NCBI RefSeq assembly: GCF_040054535.1
Contig: NC_090794.1
Location: 1,735,501-1,799,500, forward strand
Length of the DNA: 64,000 nt
Direction: 5' to 3'
DNA from: Antennarius striatus
Taxonomy: Eukaryota > Chordata > Actinopteri > Lophiiformes > Antennariidae
The notes under the pieces were generated by a model. That model had not been told where the DNA came from. It saw only the letters and a program-made list of their open reading frames with translations, and did no database searches. Position numbers and translations under genes: made by a program. Shown piece after piece: positions 38,371-50,732 of the stretch. Numbering within the stretch: position 1 is the stretch's first letter; each line of letters starts with the position of its first letter.

Positions 38371-38499
38371 TGGTTAGAGATGCCATGAGGTAGGTGGCAA
38401 TGCCTTAACCATTTGTGTGTTGGAGGCCACAGGGGCCTATTCCATCCTTGTCAAGGGGAGTGCTAACCTTCTCTCCTTTCATATAACACAAGACATTTG

Positions 38500-39115
38500 C
38501 AATGCAAATCAGAAGACATCGCAATTGTCTCAGTTTCCCTGTGGTCACATTGTCTTCAATCGTTTCTTTGGGTACCGTTGTTTTTTTTTGTTCAGACCTG
38601 TTTAATCAGTTTATTTCTTTCTGTTGAACCACTATTAAAAATCAGTCTATTAACCAAAATATGTCACATGTATAGGACTTGACAGCACACCTTCACACAG
38701 GTTTGAAGGGTTCCTTCTACACAGATGTTCAATATCTTTTGGATCAGGACTCATAGAAGTTCATTTCAGAATAGTCCAATGTTTAGCTCTGAGTCATTCA
38801 AGGTTATTTTTAGCTGTGTTTGTATCGTAATCCTGTTGGAAAACCCATGACCTGCAGCTTACAATGGGCAGCACATTCCGCTCCAGAATTCCTTGATGGT
38901 ATTGATATTTTATTGTACCCTGTACAGATTTAAGACACCATTTAAGTCACATTGTCTTCAATCGTTTCTTGGGGTACCATCCTTTTTGACAAGGCCTGTT
39001 TGACCAGTTTATTTCATTCTGTTGAACCACAATTGAAAATCAGTGTCTGATTTTCAATGGTTAAATACCATTACATTTGTGGTTACCTTTGTGAGATTCA
39101 AGTTATTTCAGTGAC
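38500..39115 (-). mobile_element. Tc1-like relic R4
   Basis: Rearranged pieces of the relic seen at R0: leader words at 38500-38650, transposase words at 38690-38940, leader again at 38945-39115. It lies just past the 3' end of W4. Confidence 0.6.
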
Positions 39116-39244
39116 CATGGTGTTTTTCTTTCATTCACAGAGGGCTTCATGTTTGCCCTCCCCTCTAGACATGAGCTCATGAACACAGTCCTAATAAACA
39201 GAACTAAGATAAAGAGACAACTTAATGACAAAGCAGCTTTATAG

Positions 39245-41605
39245 CATTTTTTTGTTTATTGTTGATTGGTTTTCTACAGTCATGACAAGGTTGCTAATGA
39301 TTTCATGCGAAAAAAAGGAATAAAGCATCTAACGATCATTTTTCAGAGCCATTAACAGTAACTTTACTAATGGGTGAATGACGTCACATGTGGTCTTACA
39401 CCGGCTGCCATGGATGTTCTTACTGGCAGAATGCATCATGTTTCATCCATTGCAGGAAAATGTAAAAGAAAATTCCAGCAAAGGGAAATCAAAATAAATT
39501 TTACTTTAACAGTTGTCTTCCCTGGTTCTCAGCTGTAGAGTCATTCTTCTTTGCATGGACATTTGAAGCGAACTTTGTAGTCAAGGCAAGCTCCATCTTG
39601 TTGGTCTTCATTACGGCAAGCAAATCCTCGATTTGGATTGTATCTGAAAACCAGTTAATAATTCAAGACTGAAGCAAGAAGGTAATATTATAATGATAAG
39701 ATTTTTCAAGGAATAAACTACCAACGGCATATATCCTTGGTTACGTAGCTAGCACAACAGAAATACTTTTAATGTAATAGTACTGTTGAGAGGGTAGATC
39801 TCTTTGTGTATTCTCGCTTCAAGGCAACTTACACATGGAAGGTCTCCCCTGTGTTGGTGGCTGCGGTCATCGTTTTGACGGTAACAGCTTCAATTTGCAG
39901 TGGGTTTTCACAGATTTTGTCCTTGTTTTCCCTCCTGAGGTCACTCAAAGTCTCCCAGTCTCCAGTTCCAGCGGGGTCATCCCTGTCGTACCAGTTGGTC
40001 CAGCACTCTTTATCAAGGGATGAAAGAGACACCGAGTGATTGTTGAGAAACAGAGTGAAAGCCTCATGTTTGGTTTAGTGCTGTGTATTGGCATTTCACC
40101 ATGACACATGTACAATGCTGTGATATAGTACCTTTGGCACAATAGGGGGGCTCGCACATGAAGCGAACTTTATAGTCATTACACATTTTGCCATTGGGCT
40201 GCTGGGAGTTTAAGCAGATGAATCCCTTAATGGTGTCACTTCTGAAAAAGAGACATGGAATTGGTCAAAGTTTATGATCTTGTAGTCATAGTTTATTGGA
40301 AATATAGTTTATGGTGGTGGTCAAATTTGGTCGGTGGTCAACATACATCATCATTGTTTTTCATCAAACAAATATTTTTCATTTTTGAAGGTCTTACCTA
40401 TGAATCACATCCCCTGTTTTTGCTGGAGTCAACCCACATTTAGTTTTGGCCACAATTTGCTTTGGATTAGGGCAGATCTTGCCTGGGTTCTCAGAACGAA
40501 GATTTCTGAGGTCTTCCCAGTCTCCAGTATCAGGGGGGTCATCTCTGTCAAACCAGTCTGTCCAGCATTCTTTATAAACACAAGTTGAAATTGCACAATT
40601 GTGAATTCTTCTAGATGAGTTTTAAATGACAGAACATCCAAACTCAAATCAAATTCACAATGAAATGTGGATGTGGGTGAGGGCTTTTCTGAACAAAGTT
40701 GGAAGAAAAGCAAAACAGAAGGGTTTCAGACTTTTCCAATGAGACACTCTTAATCTCTGTAGCAGTTTAGAAGAAAGCTGCAAGGCTACATTAAGTTAGA
40801 AACTTGACTTTCAACTTCGTAATCACAAGGTGAGAAGATGATGACTCAGTTTGTAATGTTTTTGATACAACATCACATCAACTTCATGTAACCCAAATGT
40901 TCTTTCTTTTCTGCAATGACAGTCACATTTCTTTTAAATTTTATCTGCACACACTGACTGCTTACCATGTGGTTCTGATGTGTCACTGTGGTGCTCCTGG
41001 TGGCTTTCTGAAAGAGTAATAAAAACAATCATAACTGAGTTATTAAAATTATACTTATGTTCATACTGCCTGCAAGTATTGAGATGCACCTACCAATGAA
41101 CAATCCTGCAACAATGGCAATGCTTAACTGCAAGAAAAGGCGAAAATAAAACAATTTACAATCACAAAATATAATATATTACATACAAATATCTGACACC
41201 TATGTAGACAATGTCAAAAATGTTTTTCTTTAAAAATATGTAATTAATTACCAGTTTGAACATGTTTGCTAAAGTGGGACCTTTGAATCTGTGGAGAAAT
41301 GATGACATTTTTATGAAAACAATTAACTGTGTGTAGTACAGAAATATATTCAAAAACAAATAAAATAATAACATTGCCAAAAATAATTAGAAATAGCATT
41401 CTTTGAGTTTCATCCTCTTCATAGTGAAATTATCTGGATTTAAATGCTGTTTTCAATTAAAACAACATATTCTTTCATAAAAGACAGTTTAAAAGCTGTT
41501 TGAACTTCAAAATAGGATCATTTTTATCCTGAAATAAGTAAAGAGGCTCACCCAAAGGACGTCCTGGTTTGAACAGTGTGGTTCTGTGATCGTCAGCGTC
41601 CGTAG
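39245..41605 (-). CDS. W4: secreted protein with two WxxW domains (type A, unit 1)
   Basis: Coding exons in reading order: 41263-41252, 41127-41094, 41007-40966, 40569-40398, 40241-40132, 40007-39833, 39643-39541 (648 bases, 215 residues). All splice sites are canonical and there is no internal stop. Signal peptide MFKLLSIAIVAGLFIE; linker SHQEHHSDTSEPH; domain 1 from Cys31 (C-W-T-D-W); domain 2 from Cys125 (C-W-T-N-W); C terminus CPCKEE. Within domain 1 it reads KICPNPKQIVAKTKCGLTP where W6 has K, E, E and M at four of these positions. In domain 2 it has NKDKIC where W6 and W8 have NKDEIC. Secreted; function not known. Confidence 0.85.
39255..39260 (-). terminator. polyadenylation signal of W4
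   Basis: AATAAA on the minus strand about 280 bases past the stop codon. Confidence 0.6.
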
Positions 41606-41625
41606 TGAGTCTCTCCTGTCCTTTT

Positions 41626-41635
41626 CCTTATATAC
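41626..41635 (-). promoter_or_regulatory. TATA box of W4
   Basis: GTATATAAGG on the minus strand, about 75 bases upstream of the exon 1 donor (GTGAGC, 41551-41546). Confidence 0.65.
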
Positions 41636-41789
41636 GGCTGTTCACATTGCTGCTATCAACACCTCCTACTGTACTGCCAGCTCCCACTACCTTTTGGTCA
41701 TTGATAAGACGGCATCTCTGACAATGAATCATAACCTTGAGCAAATTAGAGTCTCAGTTTCTGAAGTTACACAAATACACTTTCAATAC

Positions 41790-41915
41790 CCGTTTCTTCC
41801 ACTGTCGTGGGATACAGAGAGAACATGCAAAGTCCACCCAGAGTGGGACTCGAACCTGGAACCGCCTTTCTGTGCCTATACAGCGCTACCCACTACACCA
41901 CTGTACCACCCGTTT
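41790..41915 (-). mobile_element. tRNA-derived SINE head upstream of W4
   Basis: Same insertion as upstream of W1, with a perfect B box GGTTCGAGTCC (41856-41846) and the A-box region GTAGTGGGTAGCGCTG on the minus strand. It has no tRNA fold. Confidence 0.65.
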
Positions 41916-42034
41916 GTGAAATTCCTCTTTATAATTGTCATGTTACATGAATTTAACTTGGGGGTTTTTCTTCCAGGAACATTTGTAAAGAGACAAATAA
42001 TAGAGGAACGCCATTATTTAACATTTATATGATA

Positions 42035-42900
42035 GAGAGAAAACCTTCACACAGGTTTGAAGGGTTCCTTCTCCACAGATGTTCAATAGGATATTGATCA
42101 GTGCTCACTTGTGATTGTCCAATTTTTGGCTGTCAGCCATTTTGGGTATTTTTAGCTGTGTTTTAGGTCATTATCCTGTTGGAAAACCCATGACCTGCAA
42201 CTGACACTGGGCAGCACATTCTGCTTCAGAATTCCTTGATAGTCTTGATATTTCATTATATCCTGTACAGATTTAAGACACCTGTGCCTGATACAGCAAA
42301 TCAGTCCCAGAAAATCACCAAGCGTCCTTCATGTTTCACAGTCAGGACAATGTTCTTGTCCTGGTAGGCTTCATTCTATGTCTGTGAACACAGAGCTGAT
42401 GCACCCTGACCTTGGAGTACACCTTGAACTTCTTTGGCAGTTGTTCTGGACTCTTTGGTTTCCGTTCATACTATCGGTCTGTTCAACCATTCTTAATTTT
42501 TTTATTCATGGAATGTTGGCTACACTCACATGGAACTCAATCTTCTGAATATGTTGTACTGTACTCATGAGAACTTCAAACTACTTGGAGATAGTCTTAT
42601 AGTCTTTGCCTTTAACGTGTTTGTCTGTAATCTCTTGAGGTGACTTGTCCCTACTTGTTACCCTTTAAATGATCAGTTTGAAGACAGCTGTGATGCAAAA
42701 CAGAGGATCCGTCTTAGTTTCCTTGTGGTCACATTGTCTTCAGTCATTTCTTTGGATAAACAATCGTTTTTGTTCAAGCCTGTTTCATGAGTTTATCTCA
42801 GTCTGTTGAACCACAATTACAAATCAGTGTCTGATTTTCATTGGTTAAATTTCATGCCATTTTAATTTGTGGTTACCTTTTGTCAGTTTAGAGTTGTTTT
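42035..42900 (-). mobile_element. Tc1-like relic R5
   Basis: Same relic family: GACCTGCAACTGACACTGGG, TTTGAAGACAGCTGTGATGC and the leader words ending near TGTCAGTTTAGAGTTG. It lies between W4's upstream flank and the 3' end of W5. Confidence 0.65.
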
Positions 42901-43024
42901 GGTGACGACTGTATTTATTAACAGAGGGTTCCATGTTTGCCTCCCCTCGGGACATGAGCTCATGAACACTGTCCTAATAAACAGAACTAAGGTAAAGAGG
43001 GAACTTACAGCATTATTATGTTCA

Positions 43025-44290
43025 TTGTTTATTTGCTTTCTACAGTCATGATATAAGGTTGCTGATGATTTCATGTGAGAAAAGAAACCATAAAGCATCT
43101 AACAGTCATTTTCCAGAGACGTTAATCATAAATTGTTGGTGAATAAAGCCGCACGTTGTGCTGTTACAAGGGCTACCTCAAATTCATTGTGTTTCTTCTG
43201 TTCTAGAAAAGTATAAAAGAAAATATAAGACTTTGACTGTCTCTGTTCGCAGACTCAGTTGTAGAGTCACTTTTCGTTGCATGGACATCCAAAGCGAACT
43301 TTGTAGTCATGGCAAGCTCCATCTTTCTGGTCTTCATTGCGGCAAACAAATCCTTGCGTTGGATTGTATCTGAAAATCATTCAATGATTAAGGATTTAAG
43401 CAGGAAGGGAATATTTTGGTTTATAAACTACCAAAGCCATATATCCTTGCTTACATAGCCAACACATTAGAAATATGATTTTCAATGCAATGGTACCGTT
43501 AGGAGGATAACTGTATTGGTGTGTTCTCACTTCATTGCAACTTACATATAGATGGTCTCTCCTGTGCTGATTGCTGGGGTCATTGTGTCAATGGTAACAG
43601 CTTCGATGTACAATGGAGTTTTACAGATTTCATCTTGAAATTCCTTCCTGATCAATCAAAGTCTCTCAGTCTCCAGTTCCACTGGGGTTGTCCCTGTCGA
43701 ACCACCTGGTCCAGCAAACTTCAGTGAACAACAAAAGGCATACCAAAAGATTGGTGAGAAAAACGTGAAAGCCTAATTTTTGGTTTAGCGCTGCCTTTAG
43801 CAAATAAACAGAACACTAGTTCAGTGCTGTGATACAGTACCTCCACCACCACATAATGGGGGATGGCAGCTGAAACGGACTTAATAGTCATTACAGGTTT
43901 TTCCCTTGGGCTGTTGGGAGTTTAAGCAAATGAATCCAGTTGTGGTGTCACTTCTGAAAAAGATACAGAATCAAAATATTTCATGATCTTTCAGCCATAG
44001 TCAATAGGAGATTGCTGGTAGTCAACTTTGGTAACCTATACATTTATATTCCACTCCATTAAAATGGTCAAATCATTTTTATTTGTGAAGTTCTTACTTG
44101 TGAATCACATCCCCCGTTGCACCTGCAGCCACCCCAGTGAGGGTCCTGGCCTCAATTTGCACTGGTTTGGGGCAGATCTTCCCTTTGTTCTCAGCAGGAA
44201 GATTGAGGAGGGTCTTCCAGTCTCCACTACCAGAGGGGTCATCTCTGTCAAACCAGTCTGTCCAGCATTCTGTATAAACAGAATTTGAGA
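43025..44290 (-). pseudogene. W5: dead, 5'-truncated type B WxxW copy (unit 1)
   Basis: Remaining exons: 44269-44098, 43953-43841, 43718-43546, 43369-43267. The first keeps an intact domain-1 half (C-W-T-D-W-F-D-R-D-D). The second has TAA at 43883-43881 in place of the Lys of NDYKVRF, the same nonsense change as in W3. The third is two bases short, breaking the frame, and the Trp of GTGDWE is TGA (43668-43666). The signal-peptide and linker exons are absent because a deletion joins this intron to a hAT element about 70 bases upstream. AATAAA (43033-43028) survives. It cannot make a normal secreted protein. Confidence 0.88.
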
Positions 44291-44339
44291 TGTGATCATC
44301 TTGGCATTTGAAACTGCACAACTGAGACTTGGTCTGGAT

Positions 44340-45284
44340 CACATGTGTCAAAGTCAAGGCCTGGGGACCAAATGTGGCCCGCCACATCATTTTATGTGGC
44401 CTGCCAGAGCATAAAAGGTTTGGGGGAAAAATGGCTCAAAATACAGTATGCTTTGACCAAAAACTACGATGGTTTTCTCTAATGAAGCTGAGCACAAAAT
44501 CACACAGGAGCCGTCTGACTGATGAACACCTTCACTCTATCTTGAGGGTTTCCTCAGCTCAGAGCCTGACCCGAACATTGATGAACTTGAACAAAAGATG
44601 AGACACCATCAACTATCAGGCTCAGCCTCAGACAAGTGTGCATCGCAGAGCAGGAACGTACTTTCAGTTTAAAATTGAGTCAAATTTTTAAATTTGTTTC
44701 TACAAGATGTGATGTCTTTTTGAAGGAAGCATTGTTTTGTCTGTGTGCCATAGATTTTTGTATTTATATTTCAGTTGAATGGACTCAGGGAAAATTGCAG
44801 ATAAGAGCCATGAGAAGGATACAACTGATTTGACGTTTTGTTTTTTTACTATTTGAAAGCAGTGATTGGTAGGATTGTATAGAGCAGCACAATTTTTAAA
44901 AGTTTTTTAATTTTTTTACACGATAATGCATTATTATTGTTTATGCACAATATTATTGTTGTGCATGCAATCATGCATCCACGATAGTTTCTTTTCAGTT
45001 TATAATGCATGCAATTTCATTCATGCACTTATCTTGATATTAAGGAACATATTTTTTTTGAAGGACATTAAGCTTTTTTGCCTTTTGAAAATGTTTTCCC
45101 TGGAAGTTACTGTCAGAGCCATAACAAAAGATTGCTTTTTTAATTTCATCATTACACTGTGTTAGCGCTTGGTTCAATAGGCTATGCTCATTTTAATATA
45201 TTTTAATAAACATTGAACCAGTCCGGCATTCGGCTTATAGCAAATATGATTTTTTGCCCTCCGTGTATTTGACTTTGACACCCC
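44340..45284 (+). mobile_element. internally deleted hAT (GTF2IRD2-like) element, unit 1
   Basis: Ends are CACATGTGTCAAAGTC and GACTTTGACACCCC, imperfect inverted repeats. A frame near 44490-44690 reads SRLTDEHLHSILRVSSAQSL, the C-terminal signature of GTF2IRD2/ZBED-like hAT transposases. The N-terminal and central parts are gone. The right flank (AGACAGATCACAAGTGTGAAG) still matches the older Tc1 relic, showing the element originally inserted there. Confidence 0.72.
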
Positions 45285-45316
45285 TTTTTTTAAAAATCAG
45301 ACAGATCACAAGTGTG

Positions 45317-45375
45317 AAGAAGAAGAATTACACTTTAGTAATCCCGAAACGGGAAATTCTCTTTACACTCTCCAG
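45317..45375 (-). mobile_element. retroelement 3' tail, unit 1
   Basis: On the minus strand GAATTTCCCGTTTCGGGATT runs into ACTAAAGTGTAATTCTTCTT, a typical short tail of a teleost non-LTR element. Repeated in units 2 and 3. Confidence 0.4.
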
Positions 45376-45398
45376 CTAGACATACATAAACACATATA

Positions 45399-47009
45399 CA
45401 GTGCCTTGCGAAAGTATTGGCCCCCCAAGAACTTCTTGACACTTTGCCACATTTCAGGCTTAAAACTTAAAGATAACAAACTGAAAATATTTTTTAAGAA
45501 GCGACAACATGTGAGACACAATCGTGAAGTGGAACCAAATTTATTCAACATTTTATATTGTGTTCACAAATAAAAAACTGAAAAGTAGGACGTGCAAAAG
45601 TACTGGCCCCCTGTTCTCTCAGCTCAGCTAACTGACTCCAGAAGTTCCCTGATGACTTCTGAATGATCCAATGTTGACCTAAATGACCAACAATGACAAA
45701 CAGAGTTCACCTATGTGTCATTTGGTCTCAGTTTAAATGCACCTGCTCTGTGAAGGTCTCAGAGGTCTGTGAAAAGAATACTGGAGAACAAGCAGTATCA
45801 TGAAAACCAAAAAACACACCAGGCAGGTCCAGGATAAAGTTGTGGAAAAGTTCAAAGCAGGAATGGGATACAAGAACATTTCACAATATTTAAAAGTCTC
45901 CCGGAGCACTGTACCAGCAATAATATCAAAATGGAGAGAGCATAAAACCACTGCAAACCTACCAATACCTGACCGTCCCTAAGCAGGGAAGCAACCAAGA
46001 GGCCCATTATCATGCTGGATGACCTGCAGACATACACAGCTGAGGCGGGACAATCTGTCCATAAGACAACTACAGTATTTGTCGTACTCTGCATAAATCT
46101 GGCCTTTATGGAAGAGTGGAAAGAAGAAAGTCTTTTCTGACAGAAAAACAAAAAGATGCCCGTTTGGAGTTTTCAAGAAGCCACATGGTAGACACATGAC
46201 ATGCGGAACTAGGTGCTCTGGTCAGATGAGACCAAAATTGAACTTTTTGGGCTGAATGCGTACGTTACGTTTTGCGCAAGAGTAACACTGCACATCACTG
46301 TGAAAACAGCATCCCCACTGTCAAAAATGGTGGTGGCAGCATCATGCTCTGTGGTTCCTTTTCTTCAGCTGGGACTGGGAAGATTTTTAGAGTTGATGGG
46401 AAGATGGATGGAGCAAAATACAAGGCAATTCTAGCAGAAAATTTGTTGGAGTCTGTAAAAGACCTGAGGATGGGGTTGGGGGTTCACCTTCCAACAGGAC
46501 AACAATTCTAAGCATAAACCAAAATCTACAATGGAATGGTTTAAAACTGACCATGTAAAGGTGTTAGAATGGCCAAGCCAAAGTCCAGACCTCAATCCAA
46601 TGGAGCAACTGTGGAAAGATCTGAAAATTGCTGTGCACAAACGATCTCCATCAAACCTTGAGGAACTTGAGCTGTTTAGTAAGGAGGAATGGGCAAATAT
46701 TTCTGTCTCAAGATGTGCAAAACTTATAGAGACATACCCAAAAAGACTTGCGACTGTGATCGCAGCAAAAGGAAGTTGTACAAAGTATTGACTCAAAGGG
46801 GGCCAATACTTTTACACGTCCTACTTTTCAATTTTTTTTTGTAAATACAACATAAAATTTTGAATAAATTTGGTTCCACTTCACGATTAGATCTCACATG
46901 ATGTTGATTCTTAAAAAATATTTTCAATTTGTTATCTTTCAGTTTGAAGCCTGAAATGTGGCAAAATGTCAAAAAGTTCTTGATGGGCCAATACTTGTGC
47001 AAGGCACTG
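45399..47009 (+). mobile_element. full-length, dead Tc1-like transposon (1,611 bp), unit 1
   Basis: Inverted repeats CAGTGCCTTGCGAAAGTATT and AATACTTGTGCAAGGCACTG, flanked by TA at 45397-45398 and 47010-47011. A plus-strand transposase is recognisable: helix-turn-helix side KVSRSTVPAIISKWREH, first catalytic Asp in [12 protein letters not shown], and last acidic residue in SPDLNPMEQLW. The frame is broken: it stops at 45980-45982 after 60 codons and further shifts separate later segments near 46270 and 46530. The region of the second Asp is garbled. The same breaks occur in units 2 and 3, so the element was already inactive before duplication. Confidence 0.9.
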
Positions 47010-47094
47010 TATGTGCAGGCCCCTGAACAAACACAACACACTAGGGACCTGTAGGCATGCAGTTAGTATGTAAACATAGGGGGAGGCAGAGTAA

Positions 47095-47315
47095 AGGATC
47101 GCATGAGGGATCGTGCCCCAAATGAGCAGCTTGTGGGGGGGACAGCGCCTTGCTCGAGGGCGCCTCGGCAGTTGCTGGGAGGTGAGCTGACACCTCCCAT
47201 CATCAGCTCACACTCCGAAGGATGTCTTGCTGGTAGTGGGAATCGAGCCGCCGATGGCTGGGTGATGTCTGGTCTTCAAGACATCTGCTCTACCGCTGAG
47301 CCACTGCCGCTCCAA
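47095..47315 (-). mobile_element. tRNA-derived SINE, unit 2
   Basis: Same element and position as 38150-38370, with A box (near 47293) and B box (near 47239) conserved. Confidence 0.65.
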
Positions 47316-47449
47316 AAACCTGGTTAGAGATGCCATGAGGTAGGTGGCAATGCCTTAACCGTTTGTGTGTTGAAGGCCACAGGGGCCTATTCCATCCTTG
47401 TCAAGGGGAGTGCTAACCTTCTCTCCTTTCATATAACACAAGACAATTG

Positions 47450-48058
47450 CAATGCAAATCAGAAGACATCGCAATTGTCTCAGTTTCCCTGTGGTCACAT
47501 TGTTTTCAACCGTTTCTTTGGGTACCGTTGTTTTTTTTTGTTCAGACCTGTTTAATCAGTTTATTTCTTTCTGTTGAACCACTATTAAAAATCAGTCTAT
47601 TAACCAAAATATGTCACATGTATAGGACTTGACAGCACACCTTCACACAAGTTTGAAGGGTTCCTTCTACACAGATGTTCAATGTCTTTTGGATCAGGAC
47701 TCATAGAAGTTCATTTCAGAATAGTCCAATGTTTAGCTCTGAGTCATTCAAGGTTATTTTTAGCTGTGTTTGTATCGTAATCCTGTTGGAAAACCCATGA
47801 CCTGCAGCTTACACTGGGCGGCACATTCCGCTCCAGAATTCCTTGATAGTATTGATATTTTATTGTACCCTGTACAGATTTAAGACACCATTTAAGTCAC
47901 ATTGTCTTCAATCGTTTCTTGGGGTACGTTCCTTTTTGACAAGGCCTGTTTGACCAGTTTATTTCATTCTGTTGAACCACAATTGAAAATCAGTGTCTGA
48001 TTAAATACCATTACATTTGTGGTTACCTTTGTGAGATTCAAGTTATTTCAGTGACCAT
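47450..48058 (-). mobile_element. Tc1-like relic R6
   Basis: Unit 2 copy of R4. It differs by a small deletion near 48001 and scattered substitutions. Confidence 0.6.
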
Positions 48059-48184
48059 GGTGTTTTTCTTTCATTCACAGAGGGCTTCATGTTTGCCCTC
48101 CCCTCTAGACATGAGCTCATGAACACAGTCCTAATAAACAGAACTAAGATAAAGAGACAACTTAATGACAAAGCAGCTTTATAG

Positions 48185-50548
48185 CATTTTTTTGTTTATT
48201 GTTGATTGGTTTTCTACAGTCATGACAAGGTTGCTAATGATTTCATGCGAAAAAACGGAATAAAGCATCTAACGATCGTTTTTCAGAGCCATTAACAGTA
48301 ACTTTACTAATGGGTGAATGACGTCACATGTGGTCTTACACCGGCTGCCATGGATGTTTTTACTGGCAGAATGCATCATGTTTCATACATTGCAGGAAAA
48401 TGTAAAAGAAAATTCAAGCAAAGGGAAATCAAAATAAATTTTACTTTAACAGTTGTCTTCCCTGGTTCTCAGCTGTAGAGTCATTCTTCTTTGCATGGAC
48501 ATTTGAAGCGAACTTTGTAGTCAAGGCAAGCTCCATCTTGTTGGTCTTCATTACGGCAAGCAAATCCTCGATTTGGATTGTATCTGAAAACCAGTTAATA
48601 ATTCAAGACTGAAGCAAGAAGGTAATATTATAATGATAAGATTTTTCAAGGAATAAACTACCAACGGCATATATCCTTGGTTACGTAGCTAGCACAACAG
48701 AAATATGACTTTTAATGTAATAGTACTGTTGAGAGGGTAGATCTCTTTGTGTATTCTCGCTTCAAGGCAACTTACACATGGAAGGTCTCCCCTGTGTTGG
48801 TGGATGCGGTCATCGTTTTGACGGTAACAGCTTCAATTTGCAGTGGGTTTTCACAGATTTCGTCCTTGTTTTCCCTCCTGAGGTCACTCAAAGTCTCCCA
48901 GTCTCCAGTTCCAGCGGGGTCATCCCTGTCGTACCAGTTGGTCCAGCACTCTTTATCAAGGGATGAAAGAGACACCGAGTGATTGTTGAGAAACAGAGTG
49001 AAAGCCTCATGTTTGGTTTAGTGCTGTGTATTGGCATTTCACCATGACACATGTACAATGCTGTGATATAGTACCTTTGGCACAATAGGGGGGCTCGCAC
49101 ATGAAGCGAACTTTATAGTCATTACACATTTTGCCATTGGGCTGCTGGGAGTTTAAGCAGATGAATCCCTTAATGGTGTCACTTCTGAAAAAGAGACATG
49201 GAATTGGTCAAAGTTTATGATCTTGTAGTCATAGTTTATTGGAAATATAGTTTATGGTGGTGGTCAAATTTGGTCGGTGGTCAACATACATCATCATTGT
49301 TTTTCATCGAACGAAAATTTTTCATTTTTGAAGGTCTTACCTATGAATCACATCCCCTGTTTTTGCTGGAGTCATCCCACATTTAGTTTCAGCCTCAATT
49401 TGCTTTGGTTTAGGGCAGATCTTGCCTGGGTTCTCAGAACGAAGATTTCTGAGGTCTTCCCAGTCTCCAGTATCAGGGGGGTCATCTCTGTCAAACCAGT
49501 CTGTCCAGCATTCTTTATAAACACAAGTTGAAATTGCACAATTGTGAATTCTTCTAGATGAGTTTTAAATGACAGAACATCCAAACTCAAATCAAATTCA
49601 CAATGAAATGTGGGTGTGGGTGAGGGCTTTTCTGAACAAAGTTGGAAGAAAAGCAAAACAGAAGGGTTTCAGACTTTTCCAACGAGACACTTTTAACCTC
49701 TAGCAGTTTAGAAGAAGGCTGCAAGGCTAAATTAAGTTAGAAACTTGACCTTCAACATCATAATCACAAGGTGAGAAGATGATGACTCAGTTTGTAATGT
49801 TTTTGGACCAACATCACATCAACTTCATGTAACCCAAATGTTCTCTTCCTTTTCTGCAATGACAGTCACATTTCTTTTAAATTTTATCTGAACACACTGA
49901 CTGCTTACCATGTGGTTCTGATGTGTCATTGTGGTGCTCCTGGTGGCTTTCTGAAAGAGTAATGAAAGCAATCATAACTGAGTTATTAAAGTTATACTTA
50001 TGTTCATACTGCCTGCAAGTATTGAGATGCACCTACCAATGAACAATCCTGCAACAATGGCAATGCTTAACTGCAAGAAAAGGCGAAAATAAAACAATTT
50101 ACAATCACAAAATATAATATATTACATACAAATATCTGACACCTATGTAGACAATGTCAAAAATGTTTTTCTTTAAAAATATGTAATTAATTACCAGTTT
50201 GAACATGTTTGCTAAAGTGGGACCTTTGAATCTGTGGAGAAATGATGACATTTTTATGAAAACAATTAACTGTGTGTAGTACAGAAATATATTCAAAAAC
50301 AAATAAAATAATAACATTGCCAAAAATAATTAGAAATAGCATTCTTTGAGTTTCATCCTCTTCATAGTGAAATTATCTGGATTTAAATGCTGTTTTCAAT
50401 TAAAACAACATATTCTTTCATAAAAGACAGTTTAAAAGCTGTTTGAACTTCAAAATAGGATCATTTTTATCCTGAAATAAGTAAAGAGGCTCACCCAAAG
50501 GACGTCCTGGTTTGAACAGTGTGGTTCTGTGATCGTCAGCGTCCGTAG
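48185..50548 (-). CDS. W6: secreted protein with two WxxW domains (type A, unit 2)
   Basis: Coding exons in reading order: 50206-50195, 50070-50037, 49950-49909, 49512-49341, 49184-49075, 48950-48776, 48583-48481 (648 bases, 215 residues). It is open with canonical splice sites. Signal peptide, linker and last exon are identical in protein to W4. Against W4, domain 1 carries N-to-K, V-to-E, K-to-E and L-to-M, plus one silent change; domain 2 carries K-to-E and A-to-S. These cluster in short segments while nearby introns are nearly unchanged. Secreted; function not known. Confidence 0.85.
48195..48200 (-). terminator. polyadenylation signal of W6
   Basis: AATAAA on the minus strand about 280 bases past the stop codon. 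Confidence 0.6.
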
Positions 50549-50568
50549 TGAGTCTCTCCTGTCCTTTT

Positions 50569-50578
50569 CCTTATATAC
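50569..50578 (-). promoter_or_regulatory. TATA box of W6
   Basis: GTATATAAGG on the minus strand, identical to W4 in sequence and spacing. Confidence 0.65.
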
Positions 50579-50732
50579 GGCTGTTCACATTGCTGCTATC
50601 AACACCTCCTACTGTACTGCCAGCTCCCACTACCTTTTGGTCATTGATAAGACGGCATCTCTGACAATGAATCATAACCTTGAGCAAATTAGAGTCTCAG
50701 TTTCTGAAGTTACACAAATACACTTTCAATAC

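Larger units (their letters stand above)
38060..47009. repeat. segmental duplication unit 1 (8.95 kb)
   Basis: Runs from one Tc1 3' end to the next. In order: SINE, relic R4, W4, second SINE, relic R5, W5, hAT, Tc1. The A-gene half repeats 8940-8943 bases further on in unit 2 and the B-gene half 8911 bases further on. The difference of 32 is a small deletion in relic R7 of unit 2 (near 51297). Confidence 0.93.

Noticed and set aside
39806-40039. Plus-strand frames over the WxxW exons (for example 77 codons)
   Set aside because: Antisense shadows of the minus-strand exons, which have splice sites, Cys spacing and the C-W-T-x-W motif.
41586-42032. 148-codon plus-strand frame repeated in all three units
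   Set aside because: It lies over the W gene promoter flank and SINE on the opposite strand; it is conserved only because the segments are recent duplicates.
45399-47009. Active Tc1 transposon
   Set aside because: Ends are complete, but the transposase frame is interrupted several times and the same breaks appear in all copies.
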